Part shown: in pieces, positions 34,745 to 43,582 of the stretch
Position numbering within the stretch: position 1 is the first letter of the stretch
How the letters are laid out: each line of letters starts with the position of its first letter
NCBI RefSeq assembly: GCF_000295935.2
Contig: NZ_ALWO02000052.1
Location: forward strand, 310,001 to 374,000
Length of the DNA stretch: 64,000 nt
Source of the DNA: Indibacter alkaliphilus LW1
GTDB lineage: Bacteria; Bacteroidota; Bacteroidia; Cytophagales; Cyclobacteriaceae
Direction: 5' to 3'
Notes under the pieces: model-generated
What the model saw: the letters and a program-made list of their open reading frames with translations, nothing else
Told to the model about the DNA's origin: nothing
Databases searched by the model: none
Made by a program: the position numbers and the translations under genes

Positions 34745-37375
34745 TTAATATGCCTTCTTGTAGAATTGGCGGTATTCGTTGATATTTTTTCTTTTGTTAA
34801 GCTCCTGAAAGTTTTCTATAGATATCAGGAAGCATTTTTCTTTGTCTTCTTTATCCAAGGAACTTGAATCAAACTCCTCCATAAATTTATCCCTATATGT
34901 GATTGCCCTTTCGGCATTGTTAAACGGACTCACTATGAAAATAGATTCCTCTCTGCTGAGGTTCATGTTGCCAGTTCTTAACCTTGAGCTCCCAAAGTTT
35001 TTGGAATGAAAGCTTTCCAAGTCTCCAAGCAGGCTTTTCGCATTTTTTGCTTTCTCCGGTTCCAAAGCGATGACAAATATATGAGTTTGGTTAGGATTTT
35101 CTTTGTATGGAGATTCTTCTTCCTCCTCATCTTCTCCAATTGCCTCTTCTTCGGAACTTTCTGACTCTCCTTCTTCTGACTCGTCTTCTCCAGTATTTGC
35201 CTGGGCAAGGTTCTTTTCACCTGTAAGTGCATTAAGCATATTTCTTGCCATTTTCACCAAGTCAGGATCTTCTGTGGTTTGAATATAATTTTCCAGTCTG
35301 GATTTATACCTTTCGGTATCATCTATTTTTCCCGAAACCATAATATCCAATAGCATCAGCCTGTCTGTATTTTTGGTCAGGGGATAGTTTTCCAAGGTGC
35401 TTCTTACCTTTCCTCTTGCAGCCTGATACTGCCTTTGATAATACAAATCGTAGGCTTCCTTATAATTTTTTGAAGACTCCAAAAAGGCTTGATTGCCTGT
35501 CATTGCGCTGGGATTGTTGACATAATATGTAAAGGGCGAGTCTGGAAACTCCCTATTCAACCTCTCAGTATATAGTGTTTCATTTTCGTTCAGCTCCCTT
35601 GCCGCCAAGAATAAGATGTAATAGGCCTCAGCTTTTTTGGAAGAATTGGGATATGAGGTAATTAAGATTTCCAGATTTTCTTTTGCGATTTCAGCTTCCT
35701 TGAAATCAAAAAACATCAGCTTTCCGAGTTCAAAATATGCAGTTTCCAATTCTTCTTTCAGCGAGTTGATTTGAGCTTCTGTCTTGGGAATATTGGCCAA
35801 TAGGGATTCCTTGTCTGGGATATCAGCGAAAATATTGGTCTCTTCTTCTTCCTCTTCGGGAGTCGCCTCTACAGGCTCATCATCTTCTGACACACTTCCG
35901 GAAGCTTGAAAACTTTGGACATTTCTTCTCCAATTATCCTCCAAAGGCCTGCTGCCCCAGTTTCTGTAAAAATCTATGGTCCCTTGTTGCATGGCTACAG
36001 CATTGTCAAAATAAAATGACTGCCCCGATCCTCTTCCTCCAAATGCCAGCAAATTGTCAAAAATATTCCCACTCGATTTTTGTTTTTCTTTTGCTTCGGC
36101 CTCTCTCATCAAGCGGTCCTCCTCTTGAGCGATATACTGTTCGGCTATCAGTTCCTGCTCTTCCGGGCTTAATTGTGCCAGTCTGATAAGGCTATCATTG
36201 TTGTTGATAATGTCGTATTGCGTGACATAATCATCAAAAATTGATTTCTTCGCAATGATCTCCTGATATGAGGAGTGCGACGGTCTGAAGTTGGCAATGG
36301 CAGAATCTAAGTAAAACTTCGTAGCCCTGAAATCTTTTTTGATATCAAGACTGATTTCAGCTAGCTTTTGGTATATATATCCTTTTTGGATTTCATTTTT
36401 CCCTTCTTCTTTTGCAGCTTTTATGAGTAAATTCTCCGCCTCCTCAAGATCTTCCTGCTTGAGTTCAAAAAGAGCCTTTTCATACAGGATTACATCACGC
36501 AGCTCCCGGTTTTTGCTGTCTTTATAGAGATCGTCATAAAAACTTCTGACTCTTCTTACATCCTTACTTTTATTGATTTCAGCAACTTGCTGAGCAAAAA
36601 GTTGGGAGAAAAAGCTTCTTTCATAAGGAGGACTGCCTTTATCAGCTTCTTGATAATAGCTGTAAGCCAATGCATCGAGCTCTTCTCTTTGGTACATTTG
36701 TGCCAATATGAAGTTAATCCTGGACCTTTCTTCCCTGTCTTTGGTATAATCCAAAGCTTTGTCCAAAGCGCCGATTTTTCCATTGATGTCTTCCCTTGTT
36801 TCATAGTAATAAGCCAAGGTTTTATAAAGTAAAAACCTATTCTCTTTACTGATTCTAGACTCCTTGGAGAGATAATCGATGACATAGGTAGCATCATCAT
36901 AATTTTTGAGATCAATAAATTGTTTCAAAAGGTGAATCAGCGCTTTGTGCCTAACGTTTTTTTTCTTGCTATTGACATTGATATACCTAAAGGTATTGGA
37001 AGCATCATCAAACTTGGCTTCATAGTAATCAGCTAATCCGAGCAATAGATAGTTGTCGTCTACCCATTTGGAAATGCGGTGCCATTCTATGGCTTTGGAA
37101 GAGAAATCCCGGATTTCGTTAAGTAGTTCTTCATTTTGTTCGACAATGGCGCTGTCTATAGGATAATACACAGGTAAGACTTGAGAGTAATCTTCCCTGT
37201 GATTTTCTTTAATAGCTTTTTCAAGTTCGAGAACATTGTTATAGGCATAGAAGTAGGCATTATACCTTGATGTGGTATTGTGATACATCCTATTGGTGAA
37301 GGTGTTTTTCGTAGAAGAACAGCCCAAAAGGATAATCAAAATGAAAACTTTTATGTAAATGAGGGGGTTACGCAT
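34745..37375 (-). CDS. porW: PorW/SprE-like TPR lipoprotein (type IX secretion)
   Basis: Large periplasmic lipoprotein with tetratricopeptide-type helices, resembling PorW of Porphyromonas and SprE of Flavobacterium, needed for type IX secretion. Signal VFILIILLGCSSTKNTF has a lipobox; TNRMYHNTTSRYNAYFYAYNN is the characteristic family start. TPR-like repeats span about 90-420 and 540-720. A strongly acidic low-complexity tract lies at about 725-760 (EEGESESSEEEAIGEDEEEE). 876 residues. Assignment is by motif and by proximity to gldKLMN. Confidence 0.82.
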   Translation of the reverse strand: MRNPLIYIKVFILIILLGCSSTKNTFTNRMYHNTTSRYNAYFYAYNNVLELEKAIKENHREDYSQVLPVYYPIDSAIVEQNEELLNEIRDFSSKAIEWHRISKWVDDNYLLLGLADYYEAKFDDASNTFRYINVNSKKKNVRHKALIHLLKQFIDLKNYDDATYVIDYLSKESRISKENRFLLYKTLAYYYETREDINGKIGALDKALDYTKDREERSRINFILAQMYQREELDALAYSYYQEADKGSPPYERSFFSQLFAQQVAEINKSKDVRRVRSFYDDLYKDSKNRELRDVILYEKALFELKQEDLEEAENLLIKAAKEEGKNEIQKGYIYQKLAEISLDIKKDFRATKFYLDSAIANFRPSHSSYQEIIAKKSIFDDYVTQYDIINNNDSLIRLAQLSPEEQELIAEQYIAQEEDRLMREAEAKEKQKSSGNIFDNLLAFGGRGSGQSFYFDNAVAMQQGTIDFYRNWGSRPLEDNWRRNVQSFQASGSVSEDDEPVEATPEEEEEETNIFADIPDKESLLANIPKTEAQINSLKEELETAYFELGKLMFFDFKEAEIAKENLEILITSYPNSSKKAEAYYILFLAARELNENETLYTERLNREFPDSPFTYYVNNPSAMTGNQAFLESSKNYKEAYDLYYQRQYQAARGKVRSTLENYPLTKNTDRLMLLDIMVSGKIDDTERYKSRLENYIQTTEDPDLVKMARNMLNALTGEKNLAQANTGEDESEEGESESSEEEAIGEDEEEEESPYKENPNQTHIFVIALEPEKAKNAKSLLGDLESFHSKNFGSSRLRTGNMNLSREESIFIVSPFNNAERAITYRDKFMEEFDSSSLDKEDKEKCFLISIENFQELNKRKNINEYRQFYKKAY

Positions 37376-37472
37376 TTCAGACCTACAGATAAAGCTCCAA
37401 AATAGTGGATTTGGTTCAAATTAATAAACGCTATCATTTATTATTATATTTTTGAGTGTCGGATTAGTTTAC

Positions 37473-38357
37473 ATGATTGGCCTAAAACACAAACTTAAAA
37501 AGCTCATCAGCTCCAAATATCTTTTTGTAATCAGAAAAGAAAAGGATTTTTCTGTGCTTACTTCATTCAGTATCAATGCCCAGAAGATAACGCTTATTCT
37601 TTTGCTTTTTTTTATCCTGGTTTTTGGGGCTTCTTTATTTTTGGCTAGAACTGTACTCAAAGCATGGTTTGACCCTACACTTTCCGCAACTGAAAGTACA
37701 GAGCTTTTTATTCAGCTATCAGACAGGGTAGACTCCTTGGTATTGGAGCTGGAAAAAAGGGAAGGCTATGTGCAAAACATTCAGAGAATTATTGCCGGGG
37801 ACGTACTGGAAAATGAGGAAGACGTCATCAAAGATCAGGATACAGTACCATACGAATCAGGAAGGGCAAGAAATGAATTGGATAGGTTTCAGCCAAGTGC
37901 AGGGACACAAGCAATCATTGAGGAGTTGGGCGGAATGCCCTTTGAAAATAATTTTCAGTTTTCCGGAACAGGCACTCCTATGAATAATATTTATTTGTTT
38001 CCTCCAGTTCAGGGAATACTGACAGCAGTATTTGATCCTCAGAATGATCACTTTGGTGTGGATATTGTTGCAAAGGAAAATGAGGCGGTGAAATGTGTCC
38101 TTGACGGAACAGTCGTGTTCAGTTCATGGACCTTAGCTACCGGATATGTAGTGGCAGTTCAGCATTCTAATGAGTTGATTTCCATTTATAAACATAATTC
38201 GGTAATATTGAAGAATGTAGGAGAATTGGTCCGTAGCGGAGAGATAATTTCAATTATCGGCAATACAGGCGAACTCAGTACAGGACCACATCTTCATTTT
38301 GAGCTTTGGTATCAAGGCTCAGCTCTAAATCCTCAAGAATTCATTTCCTTTGATTAA
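37473..38357 (+). CDS. M23-family (LytM) peptidase
   Basis: Envelope zinc endopeptidase expected to cut peptidoglycan cross-links. A membrane helix (about 33-55, ITLILLLFFILVFGASLFLA) is followed by a linker and the M23 domain: HFGVDIVAKENEAV gives the first His/Asp ligands and GPHLHFELW the HxH motif, so all catalytic residues are present. Start placed at ATG 37473. Two nucleotides separate it from the bactofilin gene, a pairing seen widely in shape-control loci. Confidence 0.92.
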   Translation: MIGLKHKLKKLISSKYLFVIRKEKDFSVLTSFSINAQKITLILLLFFILVFGASLFLARTVLKAWFDPTLSATESTELFIQLSDRVDSLVLELEKREGYVQNIQRIIAGDVLENEEDVIKDQDTVPYESGRARNELDRFQPSAGTQAIIEELGGMPFENNFQFSGTGTPMNNIYLFPPVQGILTAVFDPQNDHFGVDIVAKENEAVKCVLDGTVVFSSWTLATGYVVAVQHSNELISIYKHNSVILKNVGELVRSGEIISIIGNTGELSTGPHLHFELWYQGSALNPQEFISFD

Positions 38358-38359
38358 TT

Positions 38360-38788
38360 ATGTTCAGTAAACCAGAAGAAAGAAAATCAGTGGTAGACAT
38401 GGTAAACTCCAGCAATGTGATTTCCAACGAGACCCATATCACAGGTGATATTACAGCGCAAGGTAATATCAGAATTGAAGGGACTGTAGAGGGTATGGTA
38501 AAATCCAAAACCAAAGTAGTAATCGGTGAATCGGCAGTGATTCAGGGGAACATCAGTTCCGCCGAAGCTGAGATTGCCGGTAAGGTAGATGGTGAAGTTA
38601 TTTGTACAGACTTGCTATTTCTGAAAAGGTCTGCAGTAGTCAATGGAAATATCACCACGCAAAAACTGGTAGTCGAAAATGGCGCTGTTTTCAACGGTAA
38701 ATGTCAGATGAATACCAATTCGTTGACAGTTTCCAAGTCAGAAGACAAGAAGGATGAGCCAGGGAAAAAACAATTTGCCGCAGGATAA
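38360..38788 (+). CDS. Bactofilin (polymer-forming cytoskeletal protein)
   Basis: Self-polymerising beta-helix scaffold, 142 residues. The central repeat pattern ITGDITAQGNIRIEGTVEGMVKSK ... VIGESAVIQGNISSAEAEIAGKVDGEVICTD is diagnostic. Bactofilins organise M23 peptidases and cell shape, and here the peptidase gene is directly upstream. The C-terminal tail is charged and is encoded by DNA shared with the start of the AtpZ gene (35 nt overlap). Confidence 0.93.
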   Translation: MFSKPEERKSVVDMVNSSNVISNETHITGDITAQGNIRIEGTVEGMVKSKTKVVIGESAVIQGNISSAEAEIAGKVDGEVICTDLLFLKRSAVVNGNITTQKLVVENGAVFNGKCQMNTNSLTVSKSEDKKDEPGKKQFAAG

Positions 38789-39008
38789 CCTCCAAACTTT
38801 TTTAAAATATATAGGCCTGTCCTTCCAGCTCTTTGCTGTGATAGGACTCGGTACGCTATTAGGTTGGTATATTCAGCAACAAAGCCAGATGAAATTTCCG
38901 ATTTGGCTCCTGTTATTTTCATTTTTAGGGGTGATAGTTGCTTTTTATCAATTATTTGTCCAGATGAAAAACGATCAAAAGCGGGAGGAGAAACATAAAA
39001 ATCAATAG
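38754..39008 (+). CDS. AtpZ/AtpI-family protein
   Basis: Small two-helix membrane protein (84 residues), TM about 18-38 and 47-68, of the AtpZ/AtpI type found at the head of F-type ATP synthase operons; proposed roles are c-ring assembly or Mg/Ca transport. The ATG lies inside the bactofilin gene, with GACAAGAAGG just before it. It is followed 24 nt later by the small membrane protein and then atpB. Confidence 0.8.
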   Translation: MSQGKNNLPQDNLQTFLKYIGLSFQLFAVIGLGTLLGWYIQQQSQMKFPIWLLLFSFLGVIVAFYQLFVQMKNDQKREEKHKNQ

Positions 39009-39032
39009 CTTTGCAAGTTCAAATTTGTAGGA

Positions 39033-39419
39033 ATGCAAGCTATTAAAATTTTAACTTTCAGGTTGTTTTTAATGTCACTCATTTTGGCAGCCCTCATATT
39101 CCTTTTAGAATACTTGTTAGATCCTTATTGGATTCATGAAAAGGTATGGATTATCTTATCATTTTTTGTTTTGCTGACTTGGATGACAGGAATGTTTACT
39201 CAGTATTTGATGGAAATCAGCAAAGAAAATTCCGTCAATATTTTATTGGGAGCTATAGGCATCCGTCTTTTGGCAAGTATAGGTTTTGTGGCCATCATGT
39301 TGGTATTGAAAGTCGAAAATATTATTTGGTTTGTGGTCAATTTCTTTATCATTTATTTCTTTTACTTATTGTTTGATATATACGGGGTAATAGCTAATTT
39401 GCGCCCGAATTCGAAATAG
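39033..39419 (+). CDS. Small membrane protein in the ATP synthase operon
   Basis: 128 residues, four predicted membrane helices (about 10-27, 38-58, 70-92, 98-118). Not firmly recognised; its place between atpZ-like and atpB genes and its size fit an AtpI-type (subunit I) assembly factor that has diverged. 18 nt separate it from atpB. Confidence 0.7.
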   Translation: MQAIKILTFRLFLMSLILAALIFLLEYLLDPYWIHEKVWIILSFFVLLTWMTGMFTQYLMEISKENSVNILLGAIGIRLLASIGFVAIMLVLKVENIIWFVVNFFIIYFFYLLFDIYGVIANLRPNSK

Positions 39420-39437
39420 GCTCTAAAAAATCGTTTA

Positions 39438-40460
39438 ATGGTCCGTAAATTTCTTTACCTAAGTGTTTTATTATCAGTATTTTGGATTGCAAGTCCAAAT
39501 GTAGCTGTAGCAGCAGGAGATGAAGATGATAAAACCGGCTTTATCATGCACCACGTAAAGGACTCGCATGAATGGCATTTTGCAACTTTTGGACATACGC
39601 ACCTGACATTGCCATTGCCAGTAATTATTTATTCTTCAGATAGAGGATTGGAGATTTACAAATCAAGTCAATTTCAAAATCCAGAGACGCATCTTTTTGG
39701 TGAAGCGTACGCATATAATGGGTACTTCATTGATGAACATGATCACCTGCAATCAGTTGATGGTAGGTCTTTTATAGACTTGTCTATCACTAAAAATGTG
39801 GCCATGTTGTTCATAGTTTTGGCGATTGTACTTTGGATAATTTTATCTGCGGCTAGTCATTACAAGAAAAATCCAGGTACAGCCCCCAAAGGTGCGGCTT
39901 CTTTTATCGAGCCGATTGTGGTCTTTGTGAGGGACGAAATCGCTCTTCCAAATATTGGGCACCACAAATACAAAAACTTCACACCATATCTTTTGACAAT
40001 TTTCTTTTTCATTTGGTTTGGTAACTTATTGGGCTTGTTTCCTGGAGCAGCCAACTTGACGGGTAACATTGCTGTAACAGCTACTTTGGCTATTTTCACT
40101 TTCTTTGTGACAAACCTGAACGGTAATAAGGATTACTGGAAGCACGTAGTGGCTACTCCAGGCGTTCCGGTGCCATTGCTGTTGATCATTGTACCTGTTG
40201 AGATCATTGGTCTGTTTACCAAGCCATTTGCCCTGATGGTCCGACTATTTGTAGCGATCACTGCTGGTCACATTGTGATTTTGAGCTTCATCGGATTGAT
40301 ATTCGTATTTGAATCTTATGCTGTAGGATTGGCAAGTACGATCATGGTAGTCTTTATCAACATGATTGAATTGTTGGTAGCTACCATCCAGGCTTATGTA
40401 TTTACGCTTTTCTCTGCCATGTATATTGGTCAGGCAGTAGCGGAGCACGAGCATCATTAA
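39438..40460 (+). CDS. atpB: F0F1 ATP synthase subunit a
   Basis: Proton-channel subunit of the membrane sector. The channel region carries the essential Arg in FALMVRLFVAITAGHIVIL, and FTLFSAMYIGQAVAEHEHH closes the protein. At 340 residues it is longer than the 240-270 of E. coli: a signal-like start (1-24) is followed by about 80 extra residues (HHVKDSHEWHFATFGHTHLT and so on) before the first core helix, as is common in Bacteroidota. Confidence 0.95.
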   Translation: MVRKFLYLSVLLSVFWIASPNVAVAAGDEDDKTGFIMHHVKDSHEWHFATFGHTHLTLPLPVIIYSSDRGLEIYKSSQFQNPETHLFGEAYAYNGYFIDEHDHLQSVDGRSFIDLSITKNVAMLFIVLAIVLWIILSAASHYKKNPGTAPKGAASFIEPIVVFVRDEIALPNIGHHKYKNFTPYLLTIFFFIWFGNLLGLFPGAANLTGNIAVTATLAIFTFFVTNLNGNKDYWKHVVATPGVPVPLLLIIVPVEIIGLFTKPFALMVRLFVAITAGHIVILSFIGLIFVFESYAVGLASTIMVVFINMIELLVATIQAYVFTLFSAMYIGQAVAEHEHH

Positions 40461-40499
40461 TTAGTAATTTCTTTGTTCAATTTATAAAACCTAACAAGT

Positions 40500-40754
40500 A
40501 TGTTAACTTCAATCTTATTAACTGCCGGTTTCGCACTAATGGGTGCTGGTATCGGTGCCGGAATTGTAGCGATAGGCGCAGGTCTGGGTATCGGTAGAAT
40601 CGGTGGTCAAGCAATGGAGGGCATCGCTCGTCAGCCTGAAGCAGCTGGAAAAATCCAAACTGCCATGTTGATCATCGCGGCTCTTATTGAGGTGGTTTCC
40701 CTATTTGCGGTAGTAGTTTGTCTACTTATTGCATTGGGTGATTACACTTTCTAA
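40500..40754 (+). CDS. atpE: F0F1 ATP synthase subunit c
   Basis: Hairpin of two helices forming the rotor ring, 84 residues. The glycine-rich first helix is GAGIGAGIVAIGAGLGIGRIG, the loop ARQPEAAGKIQ, and the ion-binding carboxylate is Glu64 in AALIEVVSLFA. The residue after Glu is Val, not Ser/Thr, which suggests proton rather than sodium coupling; this is inference from family rules. Confidence 0.96.
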   Translation: MLTSILLTAGFALMGAGIGAGIVAIGAGLGIGRIGGQAMEGIARQPEAAGKIQTAMLIIAALIEVVSLFAVVVCLLIALGDYTF

Positions 40755-40764
40755 GACAAAGATC

Positions 40765-40793
40765 AGGGATTGGCGCTAGGCCAATCCCTTTTA
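40765..40793 (+). terminator. Intercistronic hairpin between atpE and atpF
   Basis: Perfect 10-bp stem AGGGATTGGC / GCCAATCCCT with loop GCTAG, followed by TTTTATT. It looks like an intrinsic terminator inside the operon and could partly end transcription or protect the atpE 3' end. Confidence 0.7.
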
Positions 40794-40836
40794 TTCCAAT
40801 TGAACAAAAAGTGACAATAAGCTAAAAAATCTATAT

Positions 40837-41331
40837 ATGGATCTTATTATTCCCGGTTCCGGCTTGATCATATGGCAAATCATTGGATTTTCCATATTAC
40901 TGTTTATCCTTGCTAAGTTTGCTTGGAAGCCTATTCTTTCTGCTCTTGATGAGCGAGAAAAAAGTATAGAAGATGCCCTCAAATCTGCTGAAACAGCCAG
41001 AAATGAAATGGCCAACCTTAAGGCAGAAAATGAAAAAATCATCCATGAAGCCAAGCTTGAAAGGGATGAAATGCTTTTGAAAGCTACCGAAACTGCCAAG
41101 CAGATTGTAGAAGATGCTAAAGGAGCAGCTCAAACTGAAGGTGCAAAAATGCTGGAAGCAGCCAAAAAAGCAATTGAAACTGAAAAGCAGGCTGCTCTTG
41201 AAGATGTTAAAGTTCAGGTTGCCGCGCTTTCTCTCTCTATCGCAGAAAAAGTACTGAGAAATAACCTTGCTGATGATGCCAAGCAAAAAGCTTTGGTGGA
41301 AGAGTTGATCAAAGACCTTAAGTTGAACTGA
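40837..41331 (+). CDS. atpF: F0F1 ATP synthase subunit b
   Basis: Peripheral stalk subunit, 164 residues. One N-terminal membrane helix (LIIWQIIGFSILLFILAKFAW) then a long charged coiled coil (LDEREKSIEDALKSAETARNEM and onward). Two nucleotides separate it from atpH. Confidence 0.95.
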   Translation: MDLIIPGSGLIIWQIIGFSILLFILAKFAWKPILSALDEREKSIEDALKSAETARNEMANLKAENEKIIHEAKLERDEMLLKATETAKQIVEDAKGAAQTEGAKMLEAAKKAIETEKQAALEDVKVQVAALSLSIAEKVLRNNLADDAKQKALVEELIKDLKLN

Positions 41332-41333
41332 TT

Positions 41334-41894
41334 ATGTCAGATATAAAAGTAGCATCCCGATACGCTAAAGCCCTTTTGGAACTTGCTGTAGAGAAAGAAC
41401 AATTGGAAGAAGTGGCAAAGGATGTCAAACTATTGTTGACAATTGCTTCAGAAAACAGGGACTTTGTTCTCATGCTAGAAAGCCCTATTGTCAATACAGA
41501 TAAAAAATTCAATGTTTTGGATCGTTTATTCTCCAAAACTGCAAGTAACATTACCATGAGCTTTTTTGGAATTATTACCAGAAAAAACAGATCAGAGGTA
41601 TTGTTGGCTACCGCTAAAGAATTCCAGAAGCAATACAATCTTCAAAAAGGAATTCAAGTGGCTGAAATTACCACTACTTTTAAGCTGACCGACGATTTGA
41701 AAAAATCAGTGGTTGAAATAGTAAAGGAAATTTCAGGACTGAAAACTGTAGAGCTTGTAGAGAAAATCAATCCGGAAATTATCGGAGGTTTTATCCTAAA
41801 AGTAAACGATAAATTGTTGGATGATTCAATCAGCAATAAGCTTAGAACATTAAGACTGAAATTTGCCCAAAGGTATTTCGTCAAATTATACTAA
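41334..41894 (+). CDS. atpH: F0F1 ATP synthase subunit delta
   Basis: Stalk subunit linking the b dimer to the alpha subunits. SDIKVASRYAKALLELAVEK is the usual start and INPEIIGGFILKVNDKLLDDSISNKLRTLR the conserved C-terminal block. 186 residues, complete. Confidence 0.95.
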   Translation: MSDIKVASRYAKALLELAVEKEQLEEVAKDVKLLLTIASENRDFVLMLESPIVNTDKKFNVLDRLFSKTASNITMSFFGIITRKNRSEVLLATAKEFQKQYNLQKGIQVAEITTTFKLTDDLKKSVVEIVKEISGLKTVELVEKINPEIIGGFILKVNDKLLDDSISNKLRTLRLKFAQRYFVKLY

Positions 41895-41925
41895 AATATT
41901 CGCATAACATTTAATAAAAAATATA

Positions 41926-43506
41926 ATGGCACAAGTTAGACCTGATGAAGTTTCAGCGATATTGAGAGAGCAACTTTCCAATGTCAAGACTGAAGCCGAA
42001 CTTGAAGAAGTGGGTACCGTTCTCCAAGTCGGTGACGGGGTTGCCCGTATATATGGACTTAGCAAAGCACAGGCTGGAGAACTACTTGAGTTTGACAATG
42101 GTCTTAGAGCGATGGTTCTTAACCTTGAAGAAGACAATGTGGGTGCCGTATTGTTCGGTGATTCCAAGTTGGTCAAAGAAGGCGACAATGTAAAGAGAAC
42201 CAAGAGTATTGCTTCTATCAAAGTAGGAGAAGGGATGCTTGGAAGGGTAGTAGATACCCTAGGTAATCCTATAGACGGAAAAGGCCCTATTGAAGGGGAT
42301 CTTTATGAAATGCCACTTGAGCGTAAAGCTCCTGGGGTAATTTACCGTCAGCCTGTAAATGAGCCACTTCAGACAGGTATAAAAGCGATTGACTCCATGA
42401 TTCCAATCGGAAGAGGTCAGCGAGAATTGATTATCGGTGATCGTCAGACTGGTAAAACCGCTGTAGCCATTGATACGATTCTAAACCAAAAGGAATTTTA
42501 CGAAAGAGGGGAGCCTGTATTCTGTATCTATGTAGCGATCGGTCAAAAGGCATCAACAGTTGCCGGAATCGTAGCTGCCTTGGAAAAAGGAGGCGCGCTA
42601 CCTTATTCAGTTGTAGTTTCTGCTGCAGCTTCAGATCCAGCTCCGATGCAGTTCTTTGCTCCATTTACGGGTGCTTGTATAGGTGAGTACTTTAGAGACA
42701 CTGGACGTCCTGCCTTGGTAATTTATGATGATTTGTCCAAGCAGGCGGTTGCTTACCGTGAGGTGTCCCTTCTATTGAGAAGACCTCCAGGACGTGAAGC
42801 ATATCCAGGTGATGTTTTCTACCTTCACTCGAGATTGTTGGAAAGAGCAGCTAAGATCAATGCTTCTGATGATATAGCCAAGCAAATGAATGATCTTCCT
42901 GAATCCCTGAAAGATAAGGTGAAAGGTGGTGGTTCTTTGACTGCACTTCCTATTATCGAAACTCAGGCAGGTGACGTTTCTGCATATATTCCTACAAATG
43001 TGATTTCCATTACAGATGGTCAGATTTTCTTGGAGACTAACTTGTTCAACTCCGGTATCCGACCTGCCATCAACGTTGGTATCTCCGTTTCCCGAGTTGG
43101 AGGTAGTGCTCAGATCAAATCCATGAAAAAAGTAGCGGGTACTTTGAAGCTGGATCAAGCGCAGTTCCGTGAATTGGAAGCTTTCTCCAAATTTGGATCT
43201 GACTTGGATGCCTCTACCAAAAGAACAATCGAAAGAGGTAGAAGAAACCAAGAAATATTGAAACAACCTCAGTATTCCCCAGTGGCTGTTGAACTTCAGG
43301 TAGCAATCATTTATGTTTCTACCAAAGGCTTTATGGATACCATTCCGGTAGAAAAGGCCAGACAGTTTGAGAGAGAGTTTTACAACTTGTTGAAGTCTAA
43401 CTACCCTGAAGCATTGGAGCTTATCCTTAAGAATAAGATTGACGATGCTGGAAAGATACTTGAGCAGGCTGCTAAGGACCTTTCTGCCAAATACGCCAAA
43501 AATTAA
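41926..43506 (+). CDS. atpA: F0F1 ATP synthase subunit alpha
   Basis: Non-catalytic nucleotide-binding subunit. [13 protein letters not shown] start, P-loop [15 protein letters not shown], signature [17 protein letters not shown] and the alpha-type Arg in ISVSRVGG. 526 residues. A hairpin lies between it and atpG. Confidence 0.97.
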   Translation: MAQVRPDEVSAILREQLSNVKTEAELEEVGTVLQVGDGVARIYGLSKAQAGELLEFDNGLRAMVLNLEEDNVGAVLFGDSKLVKEGDNVKRTKSIASIKVGEGMLGRVVDTLGNPIDGKGPIEGDLYEMPLERKAPGVIYRQPVNEPLQTGIKAIDSMIPIGRGQRELIIGDRQTGKTAVAIDTILNQKEFYERGEPVFCIYVAIGQKASTVAGIVAALEKGGALPYSVVVSAAASDPAPMQFFAPFTGACIGEYFRDTGRPALVIYDDLSKQAVAYREVSLLLRRPPGREAYPGDVFYLHSRLLERAAKINASDDIAKQMNDLPESLKDKVKGGGSLTALPIIETQAGDVSAYIPTNVISITDGQIFLETNLFNSGIRPAINVGISVSRVGGSAQIKSMKKVAGTLKLDQAQFRELEAFSKFGSDLDASTKRTIERGRRNQEILKQPQYSPVAVELQVAIIYVSTKGFMDTIPVEKARQFEREFYNLLKSNYPEALELILKNKIDDAGKILEQAAKDLSAKYAKN

Positions 43507-43517
43507 TTAAATCATTC

Positions 43518-43556
43518 AACTCCAGGACTTGGGATTCTCTAAGTGCTGGAGTTTTT
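43518..43556 (+). terminator. Hairpin between atpA and atpG
   Basis: AACTCCAG (43518-43525) pairs with CTGGAGTT (43546-43553), with a further ACTT/AAGT pairing after one mismatch; then TTT. Terminator-like but with a wide loop, so read-through is likely. Confidence 0.55.
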
Positions 43557-43582
43557 CCAATATTTTCTGAAAAGAAAAACTT

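Noticed and set aside
42431-43266. Long minus-strand frames opposite atpA
   Set aside because: Shadows of a highly conserved coding gene with no start signals.
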